64,000 nt of DNA from Streptomyces sp. V1I1 (lineage in GTDB: Bacteria > Actinomycetota > Actinomycetes > Streptomycetales > Streptomycetaceae), in NCBI RefSeq assembly GCF_030817355.1, contig NZ_JAUSZH010000001.1, positions 5,394,501-5,458,500 of the forward strand, given 5' to 3'. Shown one piece after another: positions 1 to 8,962 of this stretch. The notes beneath the pieces were generated by a model. It saw only the letters and a list, made by a program, of their open reading frames with translations. It had not been told where the DNA came from and did no database searches. Made by a program: the position numbers and the translations under genes. Numbering within the stretch: the stretch's first letter is position 1; each line of letters opens with the position of its first letter.

Positions 1-978
1 GGTCGGGGCGGCCCTCGGCTCGGCCGGCGGACGGCGGTGATCACCCGCACCGGCCAGGACGCCTTCGGGGACTATCTCCACCAGGCGCTGGGGGAGTTCG
101 GGGTCGACGACCGCTGGGTGACCGCGGTCGCCGCCTATCCGACCCCGGTCACCTTCTGCGAGATCTTCCCGCCGGACGACTTCCCGCTCTACTTCTACCG
201 GCAGCCGAAGGCCCCCGACCTCGAGATCCATGAGCACGAGCTGGACCTCGCGGAGATCCGCGCGGCGCGCGTCTTCTGGATGACCGGGACCGGCCTGTGC
301 GCGGAGCCGAGCCGTACGGCGACGCTGGCCGCGCTCGCCCACCGGGACCGGTCCGGCATCACGGTCTTCGACCTCGACTGGCGGCCGATGTTCTGGGGGG
401 ACCCGGCCGAGGCGCGGGCGTACTACGCCGAGGCCCTGGCGCACGCCACCGTCGCTGTTGGCAATCTGGAGGAGTGCGAAATCGCCACCGGCGAGCGCGA
501 GCCGTACGCCGCGGCCCGCGCGCTCCTTGCCGCCGGGGTCGAGCTCGCCGTCGTCAAGCAGGGTCCCAAAGGTGTTCTCGCCGTACACCGGGACGGGACG
601 CAGGCCGAGGTCCCGCCCGTCCCCGTCGAGGTGGTCAACGGGCTTGGTGCCGGGGACGCGTTCGGCGGGGCGCTGTGCCACGGGCTGCTCTCCGGGTGGG
701 AGTTGGAACGCATCATGCGGTACGCCAACGCCGCCGGAGCCATCGTCGCCGCCCGCCTCGCCTGCTCCACCGCGATGCCGTACGCCGCCGAGGTCGACCA
801 GGTCCTGACCGGCGGCCCGGTCCCGCCGTCCCCGACCCCGCCGCCCGCCGCACCGCCCGCGCCCGCCGCCCCGTCCCCGACCCCGCCGCCCAGCGCACCG
901 CCCCCGCCGTCCCCGGTCCCGACACCCGCCGCGCCGTATCGGCACGGCGACACACCTCCGCCCGGAGCCGCTTCGTGA
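1..978 (+). CDS. iolC: 5-dehydro-2-deoxygluconokinase (PfkB family), 5' end outside the window
   Basis: Phosphorylates 5-dehydro-2-deoxy-D-gluconate in cytosolic myo-inositol catabolism. The reading frame is open from base 1, and the residues before the first in-frame GTG (37) already match the family (LGRRTAVITRTG), so the gene starts upstream of the window. The PfkB signature NGLGAGDAF holds the catalytic Asp, and the substrate-side region (PTPVTFCEIFPPDDFP) is typical of IolC. The last 55 or so residues form a Pro/Ala/Ser-rich low-complexity tail not needed for the kinase fold. The stop overlaps the next start (GTGA, 975-978), so translation is coupled to the Cgl0159-family gene. The identification rests on these motifs plus iolB and iolD next door. 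Confidence 0.9.
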   Translation, partial: GRGGPRLGRRTAVITRTGQDAFGDYLHQALGEFGVDDRWVTAVAAYPTPVTFCEIFPPDDFPLYFYRQPKAPDLEIHEHELDLAEIRAARVFWMTGTGLCAEPSRTATLAALAHRDRSGITVFDLDWRPMFWGDPAEARAYYAEALAHATVAVGNLEECEIATGEREPYAAARALLAAGVELAVVKQGPKGVLAVHRDGTQAEVPPVPVEVVNGLGAGDAFGGALCHGLLSGWELERIMRYANAAGAIVAARLACSTAMPYAAEVDQVLTGGPVPPSPTPPPAAPPAPAAPSPTPPPSAPPPPSPVPTPAAPYRHGDTPPPGAAS

Positions 979-1859
979 GCCGCGTCGACATCGCCGAGCT
1001 CGTCGGGATCCGCACCCGCCATCCCGAGGCCGTCGCCGAGGCCGCCACCCGGCGGCGCAGGCGACCCCGGCTCATCGGCGACAGCGGGCGCCTGATGATC
1101 ATCGCCGCCGACCACCCCGCCCGCGGCGCCCTCGCCGTCGGGGACCGTCGCTTCGCCATGGCCAACCGGCTCGATCTGCTCGAACGGCTCTGCCTGGCCC
1201 TCTCCCGTCCCGGCGTCGACGGCGTCCTCGCCACCGCCGACATCCTCGACGACCTGCTGCTCCTCGGCGCCCTCGACGACAAGGTCGTCATGGGTTCGAT
1301 GAATCGCGGGGGCCTCGCGGGCGCCGCGTTCGAGCTCGACGACCGGTTCACCGGACACCGCGCACAGGACCTGGACCGGCTCGGATTCGACGCGGGCAAG
1401 CTGCTGCTCCGTATCGACTACCAGGACCCCGCCTCCCTCGACACGCTGCACTCCACCGCCCGCGCCGTCGACGAGATGGCTGCGCGTCAGCTTCCAGTTT
1501 TCATAGAGCCGTTCATCTGTCACCGGATCGACGGCCTGCTCCGCAACGATCTCAGCGCCGAAGCAGTCACCCGGTCGATCGCCATCGCGTCCGGGCTTGC
1601 CGGCACCTCCGCGTACTCCTGGCTGAAGGTCCCCGTCACCGACGACCCCGACGACATGGCGGCCGTGATGGAGACCTCGACCCTGCCCGCGGTCCTTCTC
1701 GGAGGCGAGATCGGCGACGACCAGCACGGCGCATACGAGAAATGGCGTGGTGCGCTGCAACTGCCCACCGTGCAGGGACTGGTGGTGGGACGGTCGCTGC
1801 TCTATCCGGTCGACGGTGACGTCGCCGGGGCGGTCGATACGGCCGTCGGACTGCTGTAG
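975..1859 (+). CDS. Cgl0159-family (beta/alpha)8-barrel protein, probable aldolase of the inositol pathway
   Basis: A 294-residue protein beginning at GTG 975, which overlaps the iolC stop. It resembles the class I aldolase-like barrel family named after Corynebacterium Cgl0159, usually linked to iol genes. Visible features are an early MIIAADHPARGAL segment, an internal WLKVPVTDD strand with a Lys where a Schiff-base Lys would sit, and VLLGGEIGDD near the C terminus. The likely role is cleavage of 5-dehydro-2-deoxygluconate 6-phosphate to dihydroxyacetone phosphate and malonate semialdehyde, the step done by IolJ elsewhere. That role is inferred from position and fold. There is a 16-bp gap to iolB containing a GGAG ribosome site. 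Confidence 0.75.
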   Translation: MSRVDIAELVGIRTRHPEAVAEAATRRRRRPRLIGDSGRLMIIAADHPARGALAVGDRRFAMANRLDLLERLCLALSRPGVDGVLATADILDDLLLLGALDDKVVMGSMNRGGLAGAAFELDDRFTGHRAQDLDRLGFDAGKLLLRIDYQDPASLDTLHSTARAVDEMAARQLPVFIEPFICHRIDGLLRNDLSAEAVTRSIAIASGLAGTSAYSWLKVPVTDDPDDMAAVMETSTLPAVLLGGEIGDDQHGAYEKWRGALQLPTVQGLVVGRSLLYPVDGDVAGAVDTAVGLL

Positions 1860-1875
1860 GGGGTACGGAGAAGTC

Positions 1876-2766
1876 ATGAGCGACCACGACGACCAGAAGC
1901 AGTACGTGCCGGCGGGGAGCGCGGCGAGCGGTCCCTACGCCCTCCGGATCGACCCCGAGCAGGCCGGCTGGGGTTACTCCAGCCTCCGTGTACTGGAGCT
2001 GGAGCCCGGCGGCTCGCACTCCCTCGCCGCCGGGGAAAGCGAGTGGATCGTGCTCCCGCTCACCGGCGGTTGCACGGTGCGGACGCAAGGCGAGATCTTT
2101 GAACTGCAGGGCAGGGAAAGCGTGTTCGGCGGAGTGACGGACTTCGCCTACGTACCGCGCGATGCCCATGCACAGATCGCCTCCGGTGCGGGAGGCCGCT
2201 TCGCCCTGGCAGGAGCGAAGTGCGAGCGACGACTCCCCGCTCGCTACGGCCCCGCGCCGGAGGTACCGGTCGAGCTGCGCGGCTCGGGCAACTGCTCGCG
2301 CCAGGTCAACAATTTCGCGGCCGCGGACACCTTCGCCTGCGACAAGCTGATCGCGGTCGAAGTGCTCACCCCTGGCGGCAACTGGTCCTCGTACCCCCCG
2401 CACAAGCACGACGAGCACCGCCCGGGCGTCGAGTCCGAGCTCGAGGAGATCTACTACTTCGAGATCGACCGCGGCGGCATGGGCTACCACCGGGTCTCCC
2501 CGTCCCGTCCCGGCGGTACGGACGTCCTCGCCGAAGTCCGCACCGGCGACGCCGTCCTGATCCCCGACGGCTGGCACGGCCCGTCCATCGCCGCGCCCGG
2601 CCGCGACATGTACTACCTGAACGTCATGGCAGGTCCGGGCGACAAGCGCGAGTGGCTGATCTGCGACCACCCGGACCACGGCTGGATCCGCGACACCTGG
2701 CCGACGCAGCCCGTCGACCCCCGACTGCCCCTGTACGAAGCCGACGCCAAGGAAGGCCCCCGATGA
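1876..2766 (+). CDS. iolB: 5-deoxy-glucuronate isomerase
   Basis: A bicupin isomerase converting 5-deoxy-D-glucuronate to 5-dehydro-2-deoxy-D-gluconate, the IolC substrate. ATG 1876 follows GGAG at 1867-1870; the 296-residue length is normal. The second cupin carries metal-ligand residues in YPPHKHDEHRPG and the LEEIYYFEI strand, followed by a VLIPDGWHGPSIA segment with another His and the family's FEIDRGGMGYHRV region. The stop overlaps iolD as ATGA (2763-2766), so the two are translationally coupled. Assignment is firm because it sits between iolC and iolD and keeps the IolB cupin motifs. Confidence 0.93.
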   Translation: MSDHDDQKQYVPAGSAASGPYALRIDPEQAGWGYSSLRVLELEPGGSHSLAAGESEWIVLPLTGGCTVRTQGEIFELQGRESVFGGVTDFAYVPRDAHAQIASGAGGRFALAGAKCERRLPARYGPAPEVPVELRGSGNCSRQVNNFAAADTFACDKLIAVEVLTPGGNWSSYPPHKHDEHRPGVESELEEIYYFEIDRGGMGYHRVSPSRPGGTDVLAEVRTGDAVLIPDGWHGPSIAAPGRDMYYLNVMAGPGDKREWLICDHPDHGWIRDTWPTQPVDPRLPLYEADAKEGPR

Positions 2767-4679
2767 GCAGTACGCGCCGACTCACCGTCGCCCAGGCCCT
2801 CGTCGCCTTCCTGGCCCGCCAGTACACCGAGCGCGACGGCCGCCGCCACCGCCTGATCAACGCCACCTGGGGCATCTTCGGGCACGGCAATGTCGCCGGA
2901 CTCGGCCAGGCGCTCCTCGAGTCCGGCGCGTCCGCCACGTCAGCCACACCCGGCGCGTCCGCCGCCAACATGCCGTACTTCCAGGGCCGCAACGAACAGG
3001 CCATGGTGCACGCCGCCGTCGGCTACGCCCGCCAGTCCCGCCGCCTCTCCGCCCACGCCGTCACCACCTCCATCGGCCCCGGCGCGACCAATCTCGTCAC
3101 CGGCGCCGCGCTCGCCACCATCAACCGGCTGCCGGTCCTGCTGCTGCCCGGCGACGTGTTCGCGACCCGCCCCGCCGACCCGGTCCTCCAGCAGCTCGAA
3201 GTCCCGTACGCAGGCGATGTGTCGGTCAACGACGCGCTGCGCCCAGTCTCCCGCTACTTCGACCGCGTCACCCGCCCCGAGGCGCTGATCCCGGCCGCCC
3301 TTCAGGCCATGCGAGTGCTCGCCGACCCCGCCGCCACCGGCGCGGTCACGCTCGCGCTGCCGCAGGACGTGCAGGCCGAGGCGTACGACTGGCCGGAGGA
3401 GTTCTTCGCCGAGCGCGTCTGGCAGGTGCGCCGGCCCCGGCCCGACCTGGACGCGCTCGACGCGGCGCGCCGTGCGCTGACCGCGGCCCGCCGCCCCCTG
3501 ATCGTTGTGGGCGGCGGCGTCCACCACAGCGAGGCCGAGGAAGCCCTGCGGTCCTTCGCCGACGCGACCGGCATCCCGGTCGCCTCCACCCAGGCGGGCA
3601 AGGGCTCGCTGCCCCACGACCACCCCTGCGACGTCGGCGGCATCGGCCACACCGGCACCGCCACGGCCGACGAACTGGCTCGTACCGCCGATCTGGTGAT
3701 CGGTGTCGGCACTCGCTGGTCCGACTTCACCACCGCCTCCGCGACCCTCTTCCAGAACCCGGCCGTCCGGTTCCTGAACATCAACGTCACCGCCTTCGAC
3801 GCCCACAAGATGTCCGGGCTCTCACTCGTCGCGGATGCCCGCACCGCCCTTGAGGAGCTGGCCGGCGCGCTGGGCACGCGCTTCCATGTGGAGCCCGCGT
3901 ACGAGACGGAGTACGCCGACGACAAGGAGCGCTGGGAGCACCGCGTCGACGCCGCGTACGAGGCCGAGGACCTGGACACCCGCCCCACCCAGCCCCAGGT
4001 GCTCGGCGCACTGGACACGCTGGTCACCGGCGACGACATCGTGATCAACGCCGCGGGCTCGCTCCCGGGCGACCTGCACAAACTGTGGCGCGCCCGTTCC
4101 GCCGACCAGTACCACGTCGAGTACGGCTACTCCTGCATGGGATACGAGATCCCCGCGGCCATCGGCGTGGGGATGGCCGCGCCCGGACGGCCCGTCTGGG
4201 CGCTCGTCGGCGACGGTACATATCTGATGAATCCCACCGAAATCGTCACGGCAGTCCAGGAGAACATCCCGATCAAAGTGGTCATCCTGCAGAACCACGG
4301 GTACGCCTCCATCGGAGGCCTTTCCGAGTCGGTGGGTGCGGAGCGCTTCGGCACCGCCTACCGCCACCGGGCCGACGACGGTACGTACACCGGCGCCCCG
4401 CTCCCCGTCGACCTGGCCGCCAACGCCGCCTCGCTGGGCATGCGTGTGATCCGCGCCAAGACGGTGCGTGACCTGCGCGAAGCCCTCGCCGAGGCACGGG
4501 CGTCAGACGTTCCCACAGGTGTCTACGTCGAGACCGAAACGGCAGACACTGTGTCGGGCGCGCCTCCCGCGCAGGCGTGGTGGGATGTTCCGGTGGCCGA
4601 GACCGCGACCCGCCCGTCGGCGGTCAAGGCCCGGGAGGAGTACGACCGGCAGGTCGCAGCCCGACGCCGCCATCTGTGA
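2763..4679 (+). CDS. iolD: 3D-(3,5/4)-trihydroxycyclohexane-1,2-dione acylhydrolase (ThDP-dependent)
   Basis: Hydrolytic ring opening of the inositol-derived diketone to 5-deoxyglucuronate, the IolB substrate. The protein has 638 residues, the usual IolD size. It has three-domain ThDP-enzyme architecture: an N-terminal Pyr domain with the activating Glu in FQGRNEQAMVH, a central domain (IVVGGGVHHSEA), and a C-terminal PP domain with the ThDP motif from GDGTYLMNP to NHGYASIGG. The IolD-specific start INATWGIFGHGNVAGLGQAL is present, with a short Ala/Ser/Thr-rich insertion (ESGASATSATPGASAAN) just before MPYFQGRNEQ. The stop lies within a 15-bp tandem duplication. Confidence 0.94.
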   Translation: MSSTRRLTVAQALVAFLARQYTERDGRRHRLINATWGIFGHGNVAGLGQALLESGASATSATPGASAANMPYFQGRNEQAMVHAAVGYARQSRRLSAHAVTTSIGPGATNLVTGAALATINRLPVLLLPGDVFATRPADPVLQQLEVPYAGDVSVNDALRPVSRYFDRVTRPEALIPAALQAMRVLADPAATGAVTLALPQDVQAEAYDWPEEFFAERVWQVRRPRPDLDALDAARRALTAARRPLIVVGGGVHHSEAEEALRSFADATGIPVASTQAGKGSLPHDHPCDVGGIGHTGTATADELARTADLVIGVGTRWSDFTTASATLFQNPAVRFLNINVTAFDAHKMSGLSLVADARTALEELAGALGTRFHVEPAYETEYADDKERWEHRVDAAYEAEDLDTRPTQPQVLGALDTLVTGDDIVINAAGSLPGDLHKLWRARSADQYHVEYGYSCMGYEIPAAIGVGMAAPGRPVWALVGDGTYLMNPTEIVTAVQENIPIKVVILQNHGYASIGGLSESVGAERFGTAYRHRADDGTYTGAPLPVDLAANAASLGMRVIRAKTVRDLREALAEARASDVPTGVYVETETADTVSGAPPAQAWWDVPVAETATRPSAVKAREEYDRQVAARRRHL

Positions 4680-4692
4680 CGCCGCCATCTGT
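4663..4692 (+). repeat. 15-bp tandem duplication spanning the iolD stop codon
   Basis: The unit GACGCCGCCATCTGT occurs at 4663-4677 and again, identically, at 4678-4692. The iolD stop TGA is formed by the last T of the first copy and the GA opening the second. The duplication ends just before the mmsA ribosome site (GAAGGAG, 4693-4699). Confidence 0.9.
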
Positions 4693-4705
4693 GAAGGAGC
4701 ACGAA

Positions 4706-6205
4706 ATGAAGACCGTCAACCACTGGATCGGTGGCAAGACCGTCGAGGGCGCGTCCGGCAACTGGGGCCCGGTCACCGACCCGGCGACCGGCGCCGTCAC
4801 CACCCAGGTCGCGCTGGCCTCGACCGAGGAGGTCGACACGGCCGTCACAGCGGCGAAGGAGGCGTACGCCACCTGGGGTACGTCCTCGCTCGCGCAGCGC
4901 ACCGGCATCCTTTTCCGCTATCGCGCGCTCCTCGACGCGCACCGCGACGAGATCGCCGCGCTGATCACCGCCGAGCACGGCAAGGTCCACTCCGACGCGC
5001 TCGGCGAGGTCGCCCGCGGCCTGGAGATCGTGGAGCTGGCCTGCGGCATCACCACCCAGCTCAAGGGTGAACTGTCCACCCAGGTCTCCAACCGGGTCGA
5101 CGTGTCCGCGATCCGCCAGCCGCTCGGCGTCGTCGCGGGCATCACGCCCTTCAACTTCCCGGCGATGGTCCCGATGTGGATGTTCCCGCTGGCCATCGCC
5201 TGCGGAAACACCTTCGTACTGAAGCCGAGCGAGAAGGACCCGTCGGCGTCCAACCTGCTCGCGGAACTGGCCGCCGAAGCGGGCCTGCCCGACGGCGTGC
5301 TCAATGTCGTCCACGGCGACAAGGTCGCGGTCGACGCGCTGCTCGCCCACCCGGACGTCGCCGCGGTCTCCTTCGTCGGCTCCACCCCGATCGCCCGCTA
5401 CATCCACACCACCGCCTCCGCCAACCACAAGCGCGTCCAGGCGCTCGGCGGCGCGAAGAACCACATGTTGGTTCTCCCGGACGCGGACCTGGACGCGGCC
5501 GCTGACGCTGCGGTCTCCGCCGCGTACGGCTCCGCGGGCGAGCGCTGCATGGCGATCTCCGCGGTCGTCGCGGTCAGCTCCATCGCCGACGAGCTGGTCC
5601 AGAAGATCCGCGAGCGCGCCGAGAAGATCAAGATCGGCCCCGGCAACGACCCGGACTCCGAGATGGGCCCGCTGATCACCAAGGCCCACCGCGACAAGGT
5701 CGCCTCCTACGTCACGGGCGCGGCGGCCCAGGGCGCGGAGGTCGTCCTGGACGGCACCGGCTACACGGTCGACGGCTTCGAGGACGGCCACTGGATCGGC
5801 CTTTCGCTCCTGGACCGCGTCTCGACCGACTCGGACGCCTACCGCGACGAGATCTTCGGCCCGGTGCTGTGCGTGCTGCGCGCGGAGACGTACGAGGACG
5901 GCGTGGCCCTGATCAATGCGTCCCCGTTCGGCAACGGCACCGCCGTCTTCACCCGCGACGGCGGCGCGGCCCGCCGCTTCCAGCTGGAGATCGAGGCCGG
6001 CATGGTAGGCGTGAACGTCCCGATCCCGGTCCCGGTGGGCTACCACTCCTTCGGCGGCTGGAAGGACTCGCTCTTCGGCGACCACCACATCTACGGCAAC
6101 GACGGCGTGCACTTCTACACCCGCGGCAAGGTGGTCACCACCCGCTGGCCGGACCCCTCGGACGCCCCGGCGGGCGTGGACCTGGGCTTCCCCCGCAACC
6201 ACTGA
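4706..6205 (+). CDS. mmsA: Methylmalonate-semialdehyde dehydrogenase (CoA-acylating)
   Basis: An NAD-dependent aldehyde dehydrogenase of 499 residues that converts malonate semialdehyde from inositol breakdown (and methylmalonate semialdehyde from valine) to acetyl- or propionyl-CoA. ATG 4706 is chosen because GAAGGAG lies 6 bp upstream and the product starts with the family N terminus (VNHWIGGKTVEG). The catalytic Cys is about residue 281 in YGSAGERCMAIS. NAD-binding segments include TPFNFPAMVPMWMFP and SFVGSTPIARYI. It is the last gene of the iol operon: a strong hairpin follows 14 bp after the stop. Also called iolA in inositol operons. Confidence 0.93.
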   Translation: MKTVNHWIGGKTVEGASGNWGPVTDPATGAVTTQVALASTEEVDTAVTAAKEAYATWGTSSLAQRTGILFRYRALLDAHRDEIAALITAEHGKVHSDALGEVARGLEIVELACGITTQLKGELSTQVSNRVDVSAIRQPLGVVAGITPFNFPAMVPMWMFPLAIACGNTFVLKPSEKDPSASNLLAELAAEAGLPDGVLNVVHGDKVAVDALLAHPDVAAVSFVGSTPIARYIHTTASANHKRVQALGGAKNHMLVLPDADLDAAADAAVSAAYGSAGERCMAISAVVAVSSIADELVQKIRERAEKIKIGPGNDPDSEMGPLITKAHRDKVASYVTGAAAQGAEVVLDGTGYTVDGFEDGHWIGLSLLDRVSTDSDAYRDEIFGPVLCVLRAETYEDGVALINASPFGNGTAVFTRDGGAARRFQLEIEAGMVGVNVPIPVPVGYHSFGGWKDSLFGDHHIYGNDGVHFYTRGKVVTTRWPDPSDAPAGVDLGFPRNH

Positions 6206-6219
6206 CCGCCCACCACGCA

Positions 6220-6256
6220 CCCGGCCCGTACGGAACCTTCATCCGTACGGGCCGGG
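6220..6256 (+). terminator. Rho-independent-type terminator of the iol operon
   Basis: A perfect 14-bp inverted repeat (CCCGGCCCGTACGG at 6220-6233, complement at 6243-6256) with a 9-nt loop, 14 bp after the mmsA stop. No long U tract follows, as is usual in Streptomyces. Confidence 0.85.
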
Positions 6257-6423
6257 TCCGTTTCAGGGCTGCTCACCCAACTCACTGAAAAGAGAACGCA
6301 GTTCACGTGCGGTGCGCCGGGTCACGGCCTCGCCGAATGGGAGAGCAGATTTACCCTAATTCCTATTTATTTGTCATCCAGGTGGCCGACAGCGGGCGGG
6401 GCACGGTTGTCGTTGAGAGGTCT

Positions 6424-6609
6424 GTGAAAACGCCTATCGCACAGCCTCAATTGCTCAACTCGCATTCCGAGGGATCGCTCCTGCGGCCCATGAACACCAG
6501 CGCAGAAGGTGCCGCCGCCCTGGTCCGGCCGTGGAACCCGGAACTGGCGGACTTCATGGCGGCCATGGAGCAGATCGAGGCCGATTACGCCCGTCGCTCC
6601 CCGGCGTGA
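6424..6609 (+). CDS. Small hypothetical protein, upstream of the DUF2637 gene
   Basis: A roughly 61-residue frame with good third-position GC and an acidic, helical C terminus (LVRPWNPELADFMAAMEQ then IEADYARR). I do not recognise a named family. GTG 6424 is preceded by GAGAGG at short spacing; ATG 6490 would give about 40 residues and is an equally fair start. It is followed 91 bp later by a DUF2637 membrane protein in the same direction, and I infer the two are linked. The AT-richer stretch just upstream (ATTTACCCTAATTCCTATTT, 6349-6368) probably holds a promoter. No function can be assigned. Confidence 0.45.
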   Translation: MKTPIAQPQLLNSHSEGSLLRPMNTSAEGAAALVRPWNPELADFMAAMEQIEADYARRSPA

Positions 6610-6700
6610 CCGCCGCGCGTGCGCTCGCACGCTACAGCTGCGGCCAGCTGCGGGAGCGGCCTCAGCCTCTACCTCCTACATCGTCCACGGCAGGAACCAC

Positions 6701-7474
6701 ATGCATGACAGATATGACCAGTTCGGGACGTACGGTGTTGCTGCTGAGCAATACGGCGAGGCGTACGCCACCCTCCCCGGCCAGTGGGACGGCTACCCTT
6801 CCGCGTTCGTGCAGGAACCAATCTCCGCCCCGGACCTAGATGTTCTGCAGGGGCGCTGGGAACCGGACGTCGAACTGACGCAGCTGCTGCAGGAAGCCCC
6901 CGAACCCCTGGACCTGCCGAAGCCGGTCATGGAACTGCGGCCCCCGACGATCGGCCCGTCCTGCCACCGTCGGCGCCCGATGCACAAGGTGAAGACGAGA
7001 GCGTGGACGCTCACTCGCAACCAGTCCCTCAGCTACGCCATCGCAGCGGTGAGCACGGTCATCATTGCCATGGTGAGCGTCCTCGGGGGCTTGTTCACCC
7101 ACGACATCCTGCGACAGGTCGCTGTCCCCGGTGGTGCCCACGGCCTGGCTCCCTGGTGGCCGATGCTGGTGTACGGACCGTGGATGGTCGCATCCCTCTC
7201 GATCCTGCGCGCCGCGCTGCACCGCCGCAGCGCTCCGCACTCCTGGGCCTTCGCCGTGCTCTTCTGCGGAGTCGCCGTTCTTACGTGCATTGCCGAGGCG
7301 CCCAGGACCGTCAGCGGAGCGGCCGTCGCCGGTCTCCCCGCCCTCGCGTCCATGGTCTGCTTCCATCAGCTCGTACGCCACATCACCCTCACCCGACCGG
7401 CACACGACCGGGCAGGCGGCTGGTGCAAAGGCGCGCGCCCTTGCATGGGTCATGAGCATTCGGAGTCGCAGTAG
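6701..7474 (+). CDS. DUF2637-like multi-pass membrane protein
   Basis: A 257-residue protein from ATG 6701. About 105 N-terminal residues are soluble, acidic and Tyr/Gln/Glu-rich. The rest holds four predicted membrane helices: around LSYAIAAVSTVIIAMVSVLG, LVYGPWMVASLSILRAAL, WAFAVLFCGVAVLTCIA and VAGLPALASMVCFHQLV. The helix pattern and the LTRNQSLSYAI lead-in match the DUF2637 family, common in Streptomyces and also seen as transmembrane partners in plasmid spread regions (Spd-like). No other conjugation genes are near, so a transfer role is not supported. Function is unknown. It converges with the S8 protease across a hairpin. Confidence 0.6.
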   Translation: MHDRYDQFGTYGVAAEQYGEAYATLPGQWDGYPSAFVQEPISAPDLDVLQGRWEPDVELTQLLQEAPEPLDLPKPVMELRPPTIGPSCHRRRPMHKVKTRAWTLTRNQSLSYAIAAVSTVIIAMVSVLGGLFTHDILRQVAVPGGAHGLAPWWPMLVYGPWMVASLSILRAALHRRSAPHSWAFAVLFCGVAVLTCIAEAPRTVSGAAVAGLPALASMVCFHQLVRHITLTRPAHDRAGGWCKGARPCMGHEHSESQ

Positions 7475-7499
7475 GCGAAGCCGGCAAGCACGATGCTGT

Positions 7500-7539
7500 C
7501 CGAGGAGCGCCCGTACCCGGATGGGAAGGCGCTCCTCGG
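7500..7539. terminator. Bidirectional terminator between DUF2637 and S8 protease genes
   Basis: The inverted repeat CCGAGGAGCGCC (7500-7511) pairs with GGCGCTCCTCGG (7528-7539) around a 16-nt loop, between two convergent genes. Confidence 0.75.
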
Positions 7540-7550
7540 GCATTTGCCCG

Positions 7551-7584
7551 GCCGGAAGAGCGGGTCTGCCGGAAGAGCGGGTCT
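7551..7584. repeat. 17-bp perfect tandem repeat
   Basis: GCCGGAAGAGCGGGTCT occurs at 7551-7567 and again at 7568-7584. The second copy runs into the S8 protease stop codon (minus strand, 7583-7585). Confidence 0.85.
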
Positions 7585-8761
7585 AGAACAGCGAGTACAG
7601 CAGCTTGTTCGGTGACCCGGTCCGCGGGTCCTGGACCTTGCCGCTCGTCGCGTTGTTCACCAGTGCGTCCCGGACCTGCGCCGGGGTGGCGGTGGCGTGC
7701 GTCGACAGATAGAGCGCCGCGACGCCCACCGTGTGCGGGGTGGCCATCGACGTGCCCGAGATCGTGTTCGTCGCCGTGTCGTTGTCCTTCCACGCCGAGG
7801 TGATGTTCACGCCAGGCGCGAACAGATCGAGGCACGTCCCGTAGTTCGAGAACGACGCCCGCCGGTCGGAACTGTCCGTCGCGCCGACCGTGATCGCCTC
7901 GGGGACGCGGGCCGGCGAGTAGTTACAGGCGTTCGCCGGCAGACCGAGGATGATGCCGTTGCCCGCGGCGATCGCGTAGCTGACGCCCGAGGCGATGGAC
8001 TTCTTCACCGCGTTGTCCAGCGACGTGTTCGCGCTGCCGCCCAGGCTCATGTTCGCCACAGCCGGCTTCTTGGCGTTGGCAGTCACCCAGTCGACGCCGG
8101 CGATGACCCCCGCCGTCGTGCCGGAGCCGCTGCAGTCCAGGACCCGTACGGCGATGAGCTTGACGCCCTTGGCAACGCCGTATGTCTTGCCGCCGACCGT
8201 GCCCGCGACATGCGTGCCGTGGCCCTGGCAGTCCTGGCCGTTCTGGCCGCCGCCCACCGTGTCCGTGCCGACGCTCGCACGGCCGCCGAACTCGCTGTGC
8301 GACGTGCGGATCCCGGTGTCGATGATGTACGCGTTCACATTCGACGCGGATGTGTTGTATGTATACGACTTCGACAGCGGCAGATTCCGCTGGTCGACGC
8401 GGTCGAGGCCCCAGGTCGCGTTGGCCTGGGTCTCGTTCAGGCGGACCGTGGAGTTCTGCTCGACGTACGCCACACGCGGATCGGCGGCAAGCTCTGCCGC
8501 CTTCGCGCGGGACATCGTCGTGGAGAAGCCCTCAAGGACGCTGCGGTAGGTGTGCTTCGGTGTGACGCCCAGATCGGCGGCGCGCGTAGAGCCGTCCTTC
8601 AGGACGACAATCCAGCTGTTCTGTATGGCAGTTGCAGTGGGAGCGAGACGGAGATCGCCGATGGTCGCGCTCTGCGCGGTGGGGGAGGCGGCGAACTGGA
8701 GACCGGCCGCAAGGGCGACTGCGGGTATCAGCGCCCCATAGCGGCGGGCAGTGCTTCTCAT
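7583..8761 (-). CDS. Secreted subtilisin-like serine protease (S8 family) with I9 propeptide
   Basis: A 392-residue secreted endopeptidase. ATG 8761 is chosen because it opens a clear Sec signal peptide (RSTARRYG followed by a hydrophobic core and an Ala-rich cleavage region near residue 31). An I9 inhibitor-like prodomain follows (about 48-107, NSWIVVLKDG to DPRVAYVEQN). The catalytic triad is visible as Asp148 (YIIDTG), His181 (GHGTHVAG) and Ser338 (SGTSMATPH), with the oxyanion Asn in AAGN. The protein ends soon after the catalytic domain with no extra C-terminal module, as in compact proteinase-K-like enzymes of Streptomyces. It appears monocistronic, with about 200 bp of upstream space before the GNAT gene and a shared terminator at its 3' side. 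Confidence 0.93.
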   Translation of the reverse strand: MRSTARRYGALIPAVALAAGLQFAASPTAQSATIGDLRLAPTATAIQNSWIVVLKDGSTRAADLGVTPKHTYRSVLEGFSTTMSRAKAAELAADPRVAYVEQNSTVRLNETQANATWGLDRVDQRNLPLSKSYTYNTSASNVNAYIIDTGIRTSHSEFGGRASVGTDTVGGGQNGQDCQGHGTHVAGTVGGKTYGVAKGVKLIAVRVLDCSGSGTTAGVIAGVDWVTANAKKPAVANMSLGGSANTSLDNAVKKSIASGVSYAIAAGNGIILGLPANACNYSPARVPEAITVGATDSSDRRASFSNYGTCLDLFAPGVNITSAWKDNDTATNTISGTSMATPHTVGVAALYLSTHATATPAQVRDALVNNATSGKVQDPRTGSPNKLLYSLF

Positions 8762-8962
8762 CTCGTGCACCTGACCTTTCGTTGACCGGAGGACGGGCAA
8801 GTACGGTCGTGCATGGTGTCAGGAGGTGCATATGCGCTGACCAGGGTCTCGTGACGTGACCTGCGACACAAGAGAGCGGAATGTGTAAGACATGGCGGGA
8901 CGCCGGATTGTGAAGACCCATCAGGCCGGGTGGAAACGATACGGAATGCCGGATTCCGGAGG

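Noticed and set aside
6701..7474. Integrated plasmid (AICE) signal from the DUF2637 gene
   Set aside because: No integrase, excisionase, rep, tra or tRNA attachment site lies nearby. DUF2637 proteins are also common on the chromosome.
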